Below, one piece after another: positions 1-7,665 of a stretch of 64,000 bases of DNA. How positions within the stretch are numbered: position 1 is the first letter of the stretch; the number at the start of each line of letters is the position of its first letter. A model generated the notes under the pieces. The model was given only the letters and a program-made list of their open reading frames with translations, did not search any database and had not been told where the DNA came from. The stretch is from Aquimarina amphilecti. Its GTDB lineage: Bacteria > Bacteroidota > Bacteroidia > Flavobacteriales > Flavobacteriaceae. The stretch lies in NCBI RefSeq assembly GCF_900109375.1, contig NZ_FOAB01000005.1, forward strand, positions 124,001-188,000, in the 5' to 3' direction. The position numbers were made by a program, and so were the translations under genes.

Positions 1-1
1 G

Positions 2-1507
2 ATCAAGTTATTGCACAAAAGAAATGCTATTGATTATGAAAAGTTATTTCCCAAAAACAAAAGTTGGTTTAAAAAAATAGATTCTATTTCAGGATTACAA
101 TATGTTCATAATGAGAATAATTATACAGATTTTAATCGGCAAAAGTTAATTCCGTATAAAATTTCGGACCGAGGACCTGCGACAGCAATTGGAGATCTTA
201 ACAATGATGGAAAAGAGGATGTTTTTTTTGGAAGTTCTAAGCACCAGGCATCTAAACTGTTTTTTCAAACAGATACTGGTTTTGAGCAACAAGAATTATC
301 AATTTTAGATACTGATAAAAAGAAAGAAGATGTAGCAGCTATTATTGAAGACTTTAATAATGATTCTATAAAAGATTTACTAATTACTTCTTCTGGAGGA
401 GAGTTTTATGGTACATCTAAGGAATTAGTGGATAGATTATACACAAACTCATTAGATGGATTAGTAAAAAGCAATTTTCCAGAATTATATAATCATGAAT
501 CCGTAATAAAAGTGAATGATGTAGATAATGATGGTGATTTAGATATTTTTATTGGAGGGTATGTCGTTTCTAATGATTTTGGAAAAACTCCAGATTCTTA
601 CTTATTGATTAATAATGAAGGTAGTTTTAGTATAAAGGAGAATAGAACACTGCAAAAAATTGGAATGGTTACAGATGCAATTTGGAGTGATTTTGATAAT
701 GATGGGATAAAAGATTTGATTGTTATTGGAGAATGGATGTCTCCACATTTTTTTAAAAATAAAGATGGAGAGTTAATAGAAGTCACTAATGAATTTTTAT
801 CAGAGAAATTGAATGGTCTTTGGCAGTCTATTGTAGATTTTGATATCGATAATGACGGAGATATTGATTACTTACTAGGTAATTTTGGTTTAAATTCTAA
901 GTTTTCGGCGTCGTCAGATTTTCCTCTTAGGATGTACTACGCTGATTTTGATAATAACAATAAAACGGAAACAATTGTTGCAGTAGCTAAAAATGGGAAG
1001 TACTACAGCACGTTAGGATTAGATGAGTTATCTAGTCAGCTTAATTTTTTAAAGAAAAAGTTTACGACCTATACTAGTTTTGCAGGAAAAACCATTGAAG
1101 AGATATTTGACAGAGATGCATTAGAAAATGCAAAATTATTAGAGGTACATGAACTAGCTTCAGGATATTTAAAAAATGATAAAGGAACATTTTCCTTTGT
1201 TCCTTTTGATAATTCACTTCAATTGGCTCCTATAATGACTATGTTAAAGTATGATTTCGATAAGAATTCAAAAGAAGAGGTTTTGATAGCTGGAAATTAT
1301 TTTGGAGTAATTCCTTATCATGGCAGGTTTGATGGTTTTTCTGGAGCTTTGATACAGCAAAACAATGCTGTGATTGAGGCTAGAGAACTAGGAATTAACC
1401 TAAGTCAGAAATCGGTTAGAGGGTTAAATATTATTAATTTTGTAAATAAGGATTATTTACTAATCACATTAAACAATGGAAAAGCAGAGATTTATAAGAT
1501 ACTTTGA
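2..1507 (+). CDS. FG-GAP/VCBS repeat protein, 5'-truncated by window edge
   Basis: The reading frame is open to the first base of the window, so only the C-terminal part (about 500 residues) is seen; the first TTG at 11 is not a convincing start. It carries repeated calcium-binding-like FG-GAP/VCBS motifs of the form DxNxDGxxD (for example DLNNDGKED, DVDNDGDLD, DFDNDGIKD, DIDNDGDID). The layout matches the C-terminal half of the UnbV/ASPIC-type lipoprotein at 36253-39615, including a conserved segment with SQLNFLKKKF and a final beta-propeller blade. Such proteins are usually exported and surface-bound in Bacteroidetes. The end overlaps the next gene by 32 bases, so the two are probably co-transcribed. 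Ligand and role are unknown. Confidence 0.85.
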   Translation: MKLLHKRNAIDYEKLFPKNKSWFKKIDSISGLQYVHNENNYTDFNRQKLIPYKISDRGPATAIGDLNNDGKEDVFFGSSKHQASKLFFQTDTGFEQQELSILDTDKKKEDVAAIIEDFNNDSIKDLLITSSGGEFYGTSKELVDRLYTNSLDGLVKSNFPELYNHESVIKVNDVDNDGDLDIFIGGYVVSNDFGKTPDSYLLINNEGSFSIKENRTLQKIGMVTDAIWSDFDNDGIKDLIVIGEWMSPHFFKNKDGELIEVTNEFLSEKLNGLWQSIVDFDIDNDGDIDYLLGNFGLNSKFSASSDFPLRMYYADFDNNNKTETIVAVAKNGKYYSTLGLDELSSQLNFLKKKFTTYTSFAGKTIEEIFDRDALENAKLLEVHELASGYLKNDKGTFSFVPFDNSLQLAPIMTMLKYDFDKNSKEEVLIAGNYFGVIPYHGRFDGFSGALIQQNNAVIEARELGINLSQKSVRGLNIINFVNKDYLLITLNNGKAEIYKIL

Positions 1508-2888
1508 TAAAGTAATAAAACATAACTTATTTATAAGAAGTAAAAGCTTGTTTTTGCTTGCTTTATTAGTATTTGCTTTAAATGCTTGTCAAAAAGAAGA
1601 AAAGAAAATTGAGATCACCTCAGAAGATTATCATAGCGCTGTAGATAAAATTACAGAAGTAATGGTGCATGATATTTTCTCTCCTCCTGTTGCTAGTCGG
1701 ATTTATAATTATTCGAATATTGCCGCTTATGAAATAATAAGACAAGAAGAAGGATATAGAACCTTGTCTAATCAATTGCATAGTTTAAAAGCGGTTCCTG
1801 AAGCAGATACAACAAAGAATATAAATCATAGACTCTCTGCTTTAGTAGCATATTTAGAAGTAGGAAAATCATTGCTTTTTTCAGAAGATCGAGTAGAGCA
1901 ATATAGGGATAGTTTGTATGATTCTTGGAAATTACAAAATGAAAAAGTATTTAATGATTCTAAAATATACGGATTAGCTGTAGCCGAGCATGTAAAAAAA
2001 TGGTATGCTTCTGATAATTATGCACAAACCAGAACGATGCCTAAGTTTTCTGTGAATACTGAAGATCCTTCTAGATGGCAACCAACTCCTCCGGATTATA
2101 TGGATGGGATAGAGCCACATTGGAAAAAAATAAGACCTTCGATTATTGATTCTTCATCACAATTTAAACCAGCGAGATATCCAGATTTTTCTTTGGAAAA
2201 AGGAACTCCCTTTTATAAAGAATTGATGGAAACTTATGAAGTCGGAAATAAGATTAAAGAAGAGGGAGAGGAGTCAGAAAAATTAGAAATAGCACAATTC
2301 TGGGATTGTAATCCATATGTTTCTACACATAAGGGACATTTAATGTTTGCTACTAAGAAAATAACTCCAGGAGCACATTGGATTGGAATATGCAAAATTG
2401 CCTGTCAAAAAACGAATTCGGATTTTGCAAAAACTGTTTTTGCTTATACCAAGACTTCTATTGCTATTGCAGATGCATTTATTAGCTGCTGGGATGAAAA
2501 GTATAGGAGTAATTTAATACGTCCGGAGACATTAATAAATCAACATATTGATGAAAATTGGACACCTGTATTACAAACACCACCATTTCCAGAATATACT
2601 AGCGGACATTCTGTAGTGTCTGGAGCTGCGTCTACAGTTCTTACAGATATTTTTGGAGATGATTTTTCCTTTGATGATGATACCGAATTACAATATGGGT
2701 TGCCGATTCGTTCTTTTAAATCTTTTAATCAAGCAGCAGATGAAGCTGCAGTAAGTAGGTTATATGGTGGAATCCATTACAGAGCAGCTATTGATTTAGG
2801 CTTAGATCAAGGTAGAGCTTTAGGAAGCTTTGTGATACAAAAAATAAAAATGAACACTTCAAGTTCTAAAGTCACAAGTTCTAATTAG
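1476..2888 (+). CDS. Vanadium-dependent haloperoxidase-like PAP2 superfamily lipoprotein
   Basis: The N-terminus is a lipoprotein signal (hydrophobic FLLALLVFALNA then Cys38), so the mature protein should be membrane-anchored outside the cytoplasm. The PAP2/haloperoxidase active-site blocks are present in order: K...RP near residues 342-350 (YRSNLIRPE), SGH near 374-376 (EYTSGHSVVSG), and GGIHYR...D near 431-440. The long N-terminal helical region and the wide spacing match the PAP2 haloperoxidase subgroup rather than small phosphatases. Family members bind vanadate to oxidise halides or act as acid phosphatases; sequence alone does not decide between them. The gene overlaps the FG-GAP gene upstream by 32 bases and ends one base before the next gene, indicating an operon. 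The ATG at 1476 is the only good start before the signal peptide. Confidence 0.85.
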   Translation: MEKQRFIRYFDKVIKHNLFIRSKSLFLLALLVFALNACQKEEKKIEITSEDYHSAVDKITEVMVHDIFSPPVASRIYNYSNIAAYEIIRQEEGYRTLSNQLHSLKAVPEADTTKNINHRLSALVAYLEVGKSLLFSEDRVEQYRDSLYDSWKLQNEKVFNDSKIYGLAVAEHVKKWYASDNYAQTRTMPKFSVNTEDPSRWQPTPPDYMDGIEPHWKKIRPSIIDSSSQFKPARYPDFSLEKGTPFYKELMETYEVGNKIKEEGEESEKLEIAQFWDCNPYVSTHKGHLMFATKKITPGAHWIGICKIACQKTNSDFAKTVFAYTKTSIAIADAFISCWDEKYRSNLIRPETLINQHIDENWTPVLQTPPFPEYTSGHSVVSGAASTVLTDIFGDDFSFDDDTELQYGLPIRSFKSFNQAADEAAVSRLYGGIHYRAAIDLGLDQGRALGSFVIQKIKMNTSSSKVTSSN

Positions 2889-2889
2889 T

Positions 2890-3792
2890 ATGAGAAAAAT
2901 TGTAGCTATAATTTTAATCATCATATTGGGCATATCTGGCTGGTATTTATTTATAAAAAAATATGATTATCAAGTTTCCTTTAATGCTAAAGGTTCTCCG
3001 GGAAGCGTTTATTATCAAATTGTAAATTGGGAGTCTTGGGGAGATAATAAAAAGGTAAAAAATATTTCTACCATAGATACTACACTATTGAGTATGATAT
3101 CTCAGAAAGTGAATTTAAAAGATACTGTTTTTAATTTAGAGTGGACATTAGAAAGTGTAAATGATTCTGTTACTAAAATTAAGGTAGGTGTGTTTTCTGA
3201 GAAGCATTCTATAATGAATAGACTGGGAATACTTACAGGTGATACTAATTTCACAAGATCTTTAAAAAAAGAATTCAAAACGTTTGGTAAAGGAGTAAAC
3301 AATTTTGCTAATACTTTTAAAATACAGATTGAAGGAGAGTCCGAAATACCAAGATTAGAGTATTTATATGTTTCATCATCATCAAGTAGGTTAATGAAAG
3401 CCGCTATGATGATGCAGACTAATTCAGATCTATATCCAAAAATAATAGAGAATAAAGTAAAGATAGATGGGTTTCCATTTGTAAAAATTAAAGAATGGGA
3501 TGTTTTGGACGATAAAATCAAATTTGATTTTGGTTTTCCAATAGAATATAAAGATTCGTTGCCTATAAACTCAGTAATAAAATATAATAAGTTACCTGTT
3601 CAGAAAGCTTTAAAAGCTACTTTTTATGGTAATTATAGGAATAGTGATCAAGCCTGGTTTGCACTAATGGAATATGCTAAAAGAAGAAATATATCTATAG
3701 ATAAAAAACCGTTAGAAATTTTTTATAATAATCCAATGCAAGATGGCAATGCATCGCAATGGAAAGCCGAAATTTTCTTACCTATAAATTAG
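2890..3792 (+). CDS. Membrane-anchored SRPBCC/GyrI-like domain protein
   Basis: The protein (300 aa) has one N-terminal membrane segment (residues 4-23), then a region shaped like the SRPBCC/polyketide-cyclase fold (FNAKGSPGSVYYQIVNWESWGDN). Its C-terminal half resembles GyrI-like/AraC effector-binding domains (SDQAWFALMEYAKRR followed by LEIFYNNP and a closing WKAEIFLPI strand). In this family a similar architecture is usually of unknown function, perhaps binding small hydrophobic molecules at the membrane. It starts one base after the haloperoxidase-like gene and is probably in the same operon. The gene converges on the PAP2 gene with only 26 bases between stops and no obvious hairpin. Confidence 0.65.
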   Translation: MRKIVAIILIIILGISGWYLFIKKYDYQVSFNAKGSPGSVYYQIVNWESWGDNKKVKNISTIDTTLLSMISQKVNLKDTVFNLEWTLESVNDSVTKIKVGVFSEKHSIMNRLGILTGDTNFTRSLKKEFKTFGKGVNNFANTFKIQIEGESEIPRLEYLYVSSSSSRLMKAAMMMQTNSDLYPKIIENKVKIDGFPFVKIKEWDVLDDKIKFDFGFPIEYKDSLPINSVIKYNKLPVQKALKATFYGNYRNSDQAWFALMEYAKRRNISIDKKPLEIFYNNPMQDGNASQWKAEIFLPIN

Positions 3793-3818
3793 TTGTGATT
3801 TATAGGATCGAAAGGATA

Positions 3819-4730
3819 TTAAAATCTACCTATTACTCCCAGTTGACCAGCTCCTAACGTAAGGTCCCATTTGATTTTAAATTTTCGACTATTGTAAACA
3901 TATCGCTCTTTTTTATTCAGGTAGTTGTCAATACCATCAACAATAACTACACTAAGTACAACACCAAGAGTTACATCAGTCAACCAATGTGCACCTTGCC
4001 ATAATCGAGATATAGGTGAGATCAGCCCTAACGCATAAATTCCTCCTTTTACATAAGGATTTTCAAATTGCTTACTAATAGCATAGGCAGTTGTAAATGA
4101 TAATATAGCATGACCTGAAGGGAATGAGTGATAATCTGCTTCACTGCTGTAAAACTTAAAGGCATCTTTACCTTTTCCTGTATAAGGTCTAGCACGACCA
4201 GCTAATGTTTTACTAACAGTTTGGATAATTCCACCTGCAGTTGCAGAAGCAATCAATAAAACGCCCGTTTTACGAACTTTTTCATTTTTCGTAATTAATC
4301 CAAATGCATAAATTCCTGTAGTTAAACCATAGTTAACTAGTGGTTTTCCGAAACGAAATCCTGTTTCTTTTACGAAATCTGGAATATCTTCTTCTTGATC
4401 CGTAAAAAAATCATTAGCAGGTTCATCTATTAAGTATAAAAGGGCAGTCCCTGCTACAATTCCCCCAAAGGTTGCCCAGTCCTTGCCTTTCCATCTAAAG
4501 GGTTGTGTATAAGCATTTTTTATCCCTCCAAATGCTGAAACTCCATCATATTTGAGCATTTGCCATCTGGTCATATCACTCTGAAGTTTTTTAGACTCGT
4601 CTTCAGTATTTTCTTTTGGTTCCTCTTCTATCGATTTTGGAAGTGGTTCTTCTTTATTTTTATCAGATTTTTCTTGGGCATTCGTGTTAATTGAGAGAAG
4701 AAAAACAAATAAGAGGCTAAAATATTTCAT
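3819..4730 (-). CDS. PAP2 family phosphatase, exported
   Basis: The protein (303 aa) has a signal peptide ending in NAQ at residue 19, a charged Lys/Glu-rich linker, then several hydrophobic segments. The three PAP2 phosphatase motifs are all present: KTLAGRARP, SFPSGHA and SRLWQGAHWLTDV. This type of protein dephosphorylates lipid phosphates such as undecaprenyl pyrophosphate or phosphatidic acid; in Bacteroidetes homologues sit in the envelope and some modify lipid A. It is unlike the haloperoxidase-like PAP2 protein 1 kb away in length and motif spacing. It is transcribed alone, 124 bases downstream of the hydrolase gene. Confidence 0.85.
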   Translation of the reverse strand: MKYFSLLFVFLLSINTNAQEKSDKNKEEPLPKSIEEEPKENTEDESKKLQSDMTRWQMLKYDGVSAFGGIKNAYTQPFRWKGKDWATFGGIVAGTALLYLIDEPANDFFTDQEEDIPDFVKETGFRFGKPLVNYGLTTGIYAFGLITKNEKVRKTGVLLIASATAGGIIQTVSKTLAGRARPYTGKGKDAFKFYSSEADYHSFPSGHAILSFTTAYAISKQFENPYVKGGIYALGLISPISRLWQGAHWLTDVTLGVVLSVVIVDGIDNYLNKKERYVYNSRKFKIKWDLTLGAGQLGVIGRF

Positions 4731-4854
4731 ATACTGAATTTGAGAAACAAAAGTAATAACTTATTCCTAAATAAAAATAAAATAGAGCGTATCAGTTATT
4801 TCTTCTGTAATGTAATTTAAACCTTATTATTTTTAAATTGTGTTGTAAGTTGTT

Positions 4855-5811
4855 TTATCTTCCGTGTAATTCCATGTTTGGAAGATCGTTAAGATCCTTT
4901 AAATAATAATCAAAAAAGCTTTTGGATTGTGTAAAATACTTGTCGCGATATTCTCTAATTCCATGATCACCTCCTTCAAATAAAATGAAACGTACAGGAT
5001 GTTTATGTTCGTATAATTTATTAATTAACTCAAGTGATTCTGATGCCGTAACCCGCCAGTCTGAGCTGCCATGCATTAGTAGCATAGGGGTTGTTTTGCA
5101 CATTTTATCTGCCCAAAAAACTGCAGACCTAGCTTTAAGTTCCTCTTCTTTATTTTTTTGATAATTCGGAATGTATTTAGCATAAACGTGTTCTTCAAAA
5201 TCGGGACGATTTATCAGATGCGTAAATGCGTTAGCTGAACCAGCAAGAACAACAGCAGCCTTGAATTTACAGGTTTCTTTAAGTGCTAGATAGGTCATCA
5301 TACCACCACGACTAGCTCCTTCTAAACCTACCCTAGAGGTATCTGCGTTATCAATTTCGTTAAGAGTTGTTACAAGGTTTAGAACATCATTTAGGTCTTT
5401 TCCACCCGCTTCTTCCTTTCCTTCACTTCCACCATTTCCGCGATATTGACTCGCCACTACTACATACCCCCAACTGGCTAGTTTTCCTAGAAAAAAGCCT
5501 ACACCAGTTTCATTCCATTTACCAAATTTCCCAGTACCTCCTCGATTTGAAATAATACATGGAAAATTACCTTTCTGAATTGGTTTCGCTATAAAACCTT
5601 TAATTCTTAATGAATCAGACATATAAGTGATTCGGAAAAACTCAACGTTTTTAAGAGCCTTAACCATTGTAGAGTCGGCCTTATAAATTTTAGCAATTGT
5701 GGAATCGCTTAAAATTAACCTTTCTTTTTCTACAATCTTTCCGTTCTGAGAGTGAGAAAGAAAACATTTAAAAAAAGTTAAAACTAGAATTATTGCTAGT
5801 TTATATTTCAT
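4855..5811 (-). CDS. Secreted alpha/beta hydrolase, prolyl oligopeptidase (S9)-like
   Basis: The protein (318 aa) starts at the ATG at 5811, two codons after an in-frame TTG. It has a signal peptide (hydrophobic LAIILVLTFFKCFLSHSQ) and an alpha/beta-hydrolase fold. The nucleophile elbow is GASRGG, the acid is probably the Asp in HGSSDWRV, and the catalytic His lies in EGGDHGI. The dipeptidyl-peptidase/S9 C-terminal domain fits best, but the beta-propeller of true S9 peptidases is absent, so it could equally be an esterase or acyl hydrolase. It begins 30 bases after folE on the same strand and may be the last gene of the MerC-folE transcript. Confidence 0.75.
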   Translation of the reverse strand: MKYKLAIILVLTFFKCFLSHSQNGKIVEKERLILSDSTIAKIYKADSTMVKALKNVEFFRITYMSDSLRIKGFIAKPIQKGNFPCIISNRGGTGKFGKWNETGVGFFLGKLASWGYVVVASQYRGNGGSEGKEEAGGKDLNDVLNLVTTLNEIDNADTSRVGLEGASRGGMMTYLALKETCKFKAAVVLAGSANAFTHLINRPDFEEHVYAKYIPNYQKNKEEELKARSAVFWADKMCKTTPMLLMHGSSDWRVTASESLELINKLYEHKHPVRFILFEGGDHGIREYRDKYFTQSKSFFDYYLKDLNDLPNMELHGR

Positions 5812-5841
5812 TATCAAGTTTTATTTAATGACTTACGATAC

Positions 5842-6513
5842 TTATGTAATGTCAAAAGGTTTATTCACGATCTCTAAAAACTCATTTCTAACATCAGATT
5901 CAATAAATTTCCCTCCATATTCTATGGTAGTAGTAAAACTACTTTTGTCTTTAATACCTCTGGAAGAGACGCAGAGGTGTTTTGCCTGTATTACTACGAT
6001 TACATCTTCTGTTCCTAAAGTGTTTTGTAAATCTTTTAGAATTTGCAAACAGAGTCTCTCTTGTACCTGAGGGCGATGTGCATAATAATCAACTAGCCTA
6101 TTGATTTTGGATAATCCGATAACTTTATTTTTAGGAATATATCCAACATGAGCGTTACCAGTGATTGGAAGGAAATGATGTTCGCAAGCAGAATCAATTG
6201 TTATGTTTTGTTCCACTAACATCTTCTCATATTGGTATTTATTCTCAAAAATGGAAGTTTTAGGACGATTTTTAGGGTTTAAGCCATAAAAGAGTTCTTT
6301 TACATACATTTTAGCAACTCTGTAAGGAGTTCCCGAAAGACTATCATCGGTTAAATCAAGTCCTAATTCCTTCATGATTTCTGAAAAATGATGTTGTATA
6401 CTTTTAATTTTATCCTCATCGGATTTATCAAAAGCATCTTTTCTTAAAGGGGTTTCTGTGTTGTTAGAAAAGTGAGAGTCTCCTATCAGTTCTATATTAT
6501 CTTTATTACTCAT
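5842..6513 (-). CDS. folE: GTP cyclohydrolase I (type IA)
   Basis: The enzyme converts GTP to 7,8-dihydroneopterin triphosphate, the first step of folate and pterin synthesis, in the cytoplasm. The protein is 223 aa, the usual length. The zinc ligands Cys110, His113 and Cys181 fall in the motifs SACEHHFLPI and KHLCVSSRGI, and the substrate-site block GLSKINRLVDYYAHRPQVQE is intact. It is therefore the zinc-dependent form, not FolE2. It lies 11 bases after the MerC-like gene and both would be read from the promoter carrying the palindromic operator at 6978-6996. FolE paralogues placed under zinc control are a known pattern for this kind of locus; whether another folE exists elsewhere cannot be seen here. 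Confidence 0.95.
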   Translation of the reverse strand: MSNKDNIELIGDSHFSNNTETPLRKDAFDKSDEDKIKSIQHHFSEIMKELGLDLTDDSLSGTPYRVAKMYVKELFYGLNPKNRPKTSIFENKYQYEKMLVEQNITIDSACEHHFLPITGNAHVGYIPKNKVIGLSKINRLVDYYAHRPQVQERLCLQILKDLQNTLGTEDVIVVIQAKHLCVSSRGIKDKSSFTTTIEYGGKFIESDVRNEFLEIVNKPFDIT

Positions 6514-6524
6514 AAAAACTCAAA

Positions 6525-6929
6525 TTAGTTTTGGCAACATTTTTCATCTTCACATCTACAATATTTTTGATTATAATAATGTAGAACCACTAAGAATAAT
6601 GTTATTGGATAAATGATAATTTCTGGCAAACTAAGTATTTCGAATTTTTCATTCATAATAATGATTAGTAATAGAGACCAGCTTATCCAAAAAGCATATT
6701 TTATTTTTGGTTTTGATGTAGTTTTAGTAGTTCTGTGAATCGCTAGGAAAGAGAGGACTAAAAAAACAAAATCTAAGGATTTCCACCAAAGAGGATTTAT
6801 GTCTTTAAAAATCATAGATCCCGTATGAGCCATGAAAAGAAAAGGAGTTACTAAACAATGTAGTAAGCATAATCCACTCGCTACGATTCCTAAAGTATCC
6901 GATTTACTACGTAGATGTAATATATTCAA
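6525..6929 (-). CDS. MerC domain membrane protein
   Basis: The protein has four hydrophobic segments and the MerC hallmark SDTLGIVASGLCLLHC near its N-terminus, with a Cys-rich tail ending CRCEDEKCCQN. MerC-type proteins are inner-membrane metal carriers, known first for mercury; Flavobacterial versions often sit beside Zur-like genes. The reading frame extends up to an ATG at 6995, but that ATG lies inside the palindrome at 6978-6996 and upstream of a good promoter -7 element (6956-6963), so it would not be transcribed. The first plausible start after that promoter is the TTG at 6929 (N-terminus reading LNILHLRSKSD), giving 134 residues. FolE follows after 11 bases. Confidence 0.8.
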   Translation of the reverse strand: MNILHLRSKSDTLGIVASGLCLLHCLVTPFLFMAHTGSMIFKDINPLWWKSLDFVFLVLSFLAIHRTTKTTSKPKIKYAFWISWSLLLIIIMNEKFEILSLPEIIIYPITLFLVVLHYYNQKYCRCEDEKCCQN

Positions 6930-6955
6930 AAGAAATGTAATTATTATTAATGCGG

Positions 6956-6984
6956 CAAATATACTATTAATTTTATAAACGCAA
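6956..6984 (-). promoter_or_regulatory. Bacteroidetes-type promoter for MerC-folE
   Basis: Read on the minus strand, the -7 element is TATATTTG (6956-6963), matching TAnnTTTG exactly, and a TTG at 6982-6984 serves as the -33 element with an 18-nt spacer. The -33 element lies inside the palindrome at 6978-6996, so a bound repressor would block it. Transcription would begin near 6950, downstream of the ATG at 6995. Confidence 0.65.
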
Positions 6985-6996
6985 CTTTGTTGCATT
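6978..6996. promoter_or_regulatory. Candidate Zur/Fur-family operator (8-3-8 palindrome)
   Basis: The sequence is AACGCAAC-TTT-GTTGCATT, an inverted repeat of eight bases with one mismatch and a three-base spacer. It covers the -33 elements of both divergent promoters in the 6930-7030 region. A perfect copy of the same motif (AATGCAAC-AAG-GTTGCATT) lies at 17414-17432 in the same island, and a Fur-family gene is at 18903-19286. That link to the Fur-family protein is inference. Confidence 0.6.
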
Positions 6997-7017
6997 AATA
7001 ATAATTACATATTTTTG
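6986..7017 (+). promoter_or_regulatory. Bacteroidetes-type promoter for ABC transporter operon
   Basis: A TTTG -33 element (6986-6989) and the -7 element TATTTTTG (7010-7017) are separated by 20 nt, matching the Bacteroidetes consensus. The -33 element overlaps the palindromic operator. The leader before the ATG at 7031 would be only about ten bases. Confidence 0.65.
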
Positions 7018-7030
7018 ACAAAATATTATA

Positions 7031-7663
7031 ATGATACGAACGGATTCCCTTCAGTTTACATATCAACATTCGGAAGATGAAATTTTACGTTTTCCAAACA
7101 TTGATTTATCTCCCAAAGAAGATCTATTGATTTTAGGACCTTCTGGAGTAGGGAAAACAACATTATTACATATGTTAGCCGGGCTTTTACCTTTAAGAAA
7201 AGGTGATGTTTTTATAGCCAATACGCAGCTCAATAAATTAACAAGAAATCAATTAGACAATTTTAGAGGACGACATATAGGACTTATTTTTCAGCGAACA
7301 TACTTTATCAGGTCATTATCAGTACTGGAAAATTTAACTATTCGTGAACGATTTTCTAAAAAGAAAAGTGATCGATATCGAAGAGAAGAATTAGTTATGC
7401 AATTAGGGCTCTCAAACTTAATGAATAAAAGGGTTTATCAATTAAGCGAAGGGCAACAGCAACGGCTTTCGATTGCGCTAGGAGTTATACATAAGCCTAA
7501 AATAATATTAGCGGATGAACCAACTTCGGATCTTGATGATGCAAATTGCGAAAAAGTGATTTCAGTGCTCAAAAGAGAAGCTCAAATTTGTAAAAGCAAT
7601 TTAGTGATCGTAACTCATGATCAAAGAGTTAAATCTCATTTTAATAATCAAATATCCTTATAG
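7031..7663 (+). CDS. ABC transporter ATP-binding protein (LolD/MacB type)
   Basis: The protein (210 aa) is a single nucleotide-binding domain. Walker A is GPSGVGKTT (residues 36-44), the ABC signature is LSEGQQQR (about 138-145), and Walker B is IILADEPTSDL with a switch His in VTHDQ. The length and sequence fit the LolD/MacB/FtsE group that powers FtsX-fold permeases rather than importers. The partner permease follows two bases after the stop. It is read from the shared promoter with the palindromic operator, so it is likely to be controlled together with MerC and folE. Substrate is not shown by the sequence. Confidence 0.9.
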   Translation: MIRTDSLQFTYQHSEDEILRFPNIDLSPKEDLLILGPSGVGKTTLLHMLAGLLPLRKGDVFIANTQLNKLTRNQLDNFRGRHIGLIFQRTYFIRSLSVLENLTIRERFSKKKSDRYRREELVMQLGLSNLMNKRVYQLSEGQQQRLSIALGVIHKPKIILADEPTSDLDDANCEKVISVLKREAQICKSNLVIVTHDQRVKSHFNNQISL

Positions 7664-7665
7664 AA

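Noticed and set aside
598..786. Small antisense frames over coding genes (many, for example here and at 8304-8696)
   Set aside because: They lie opposite well supported genes, have biased composition and no start context, and are shadows of the coding strand.
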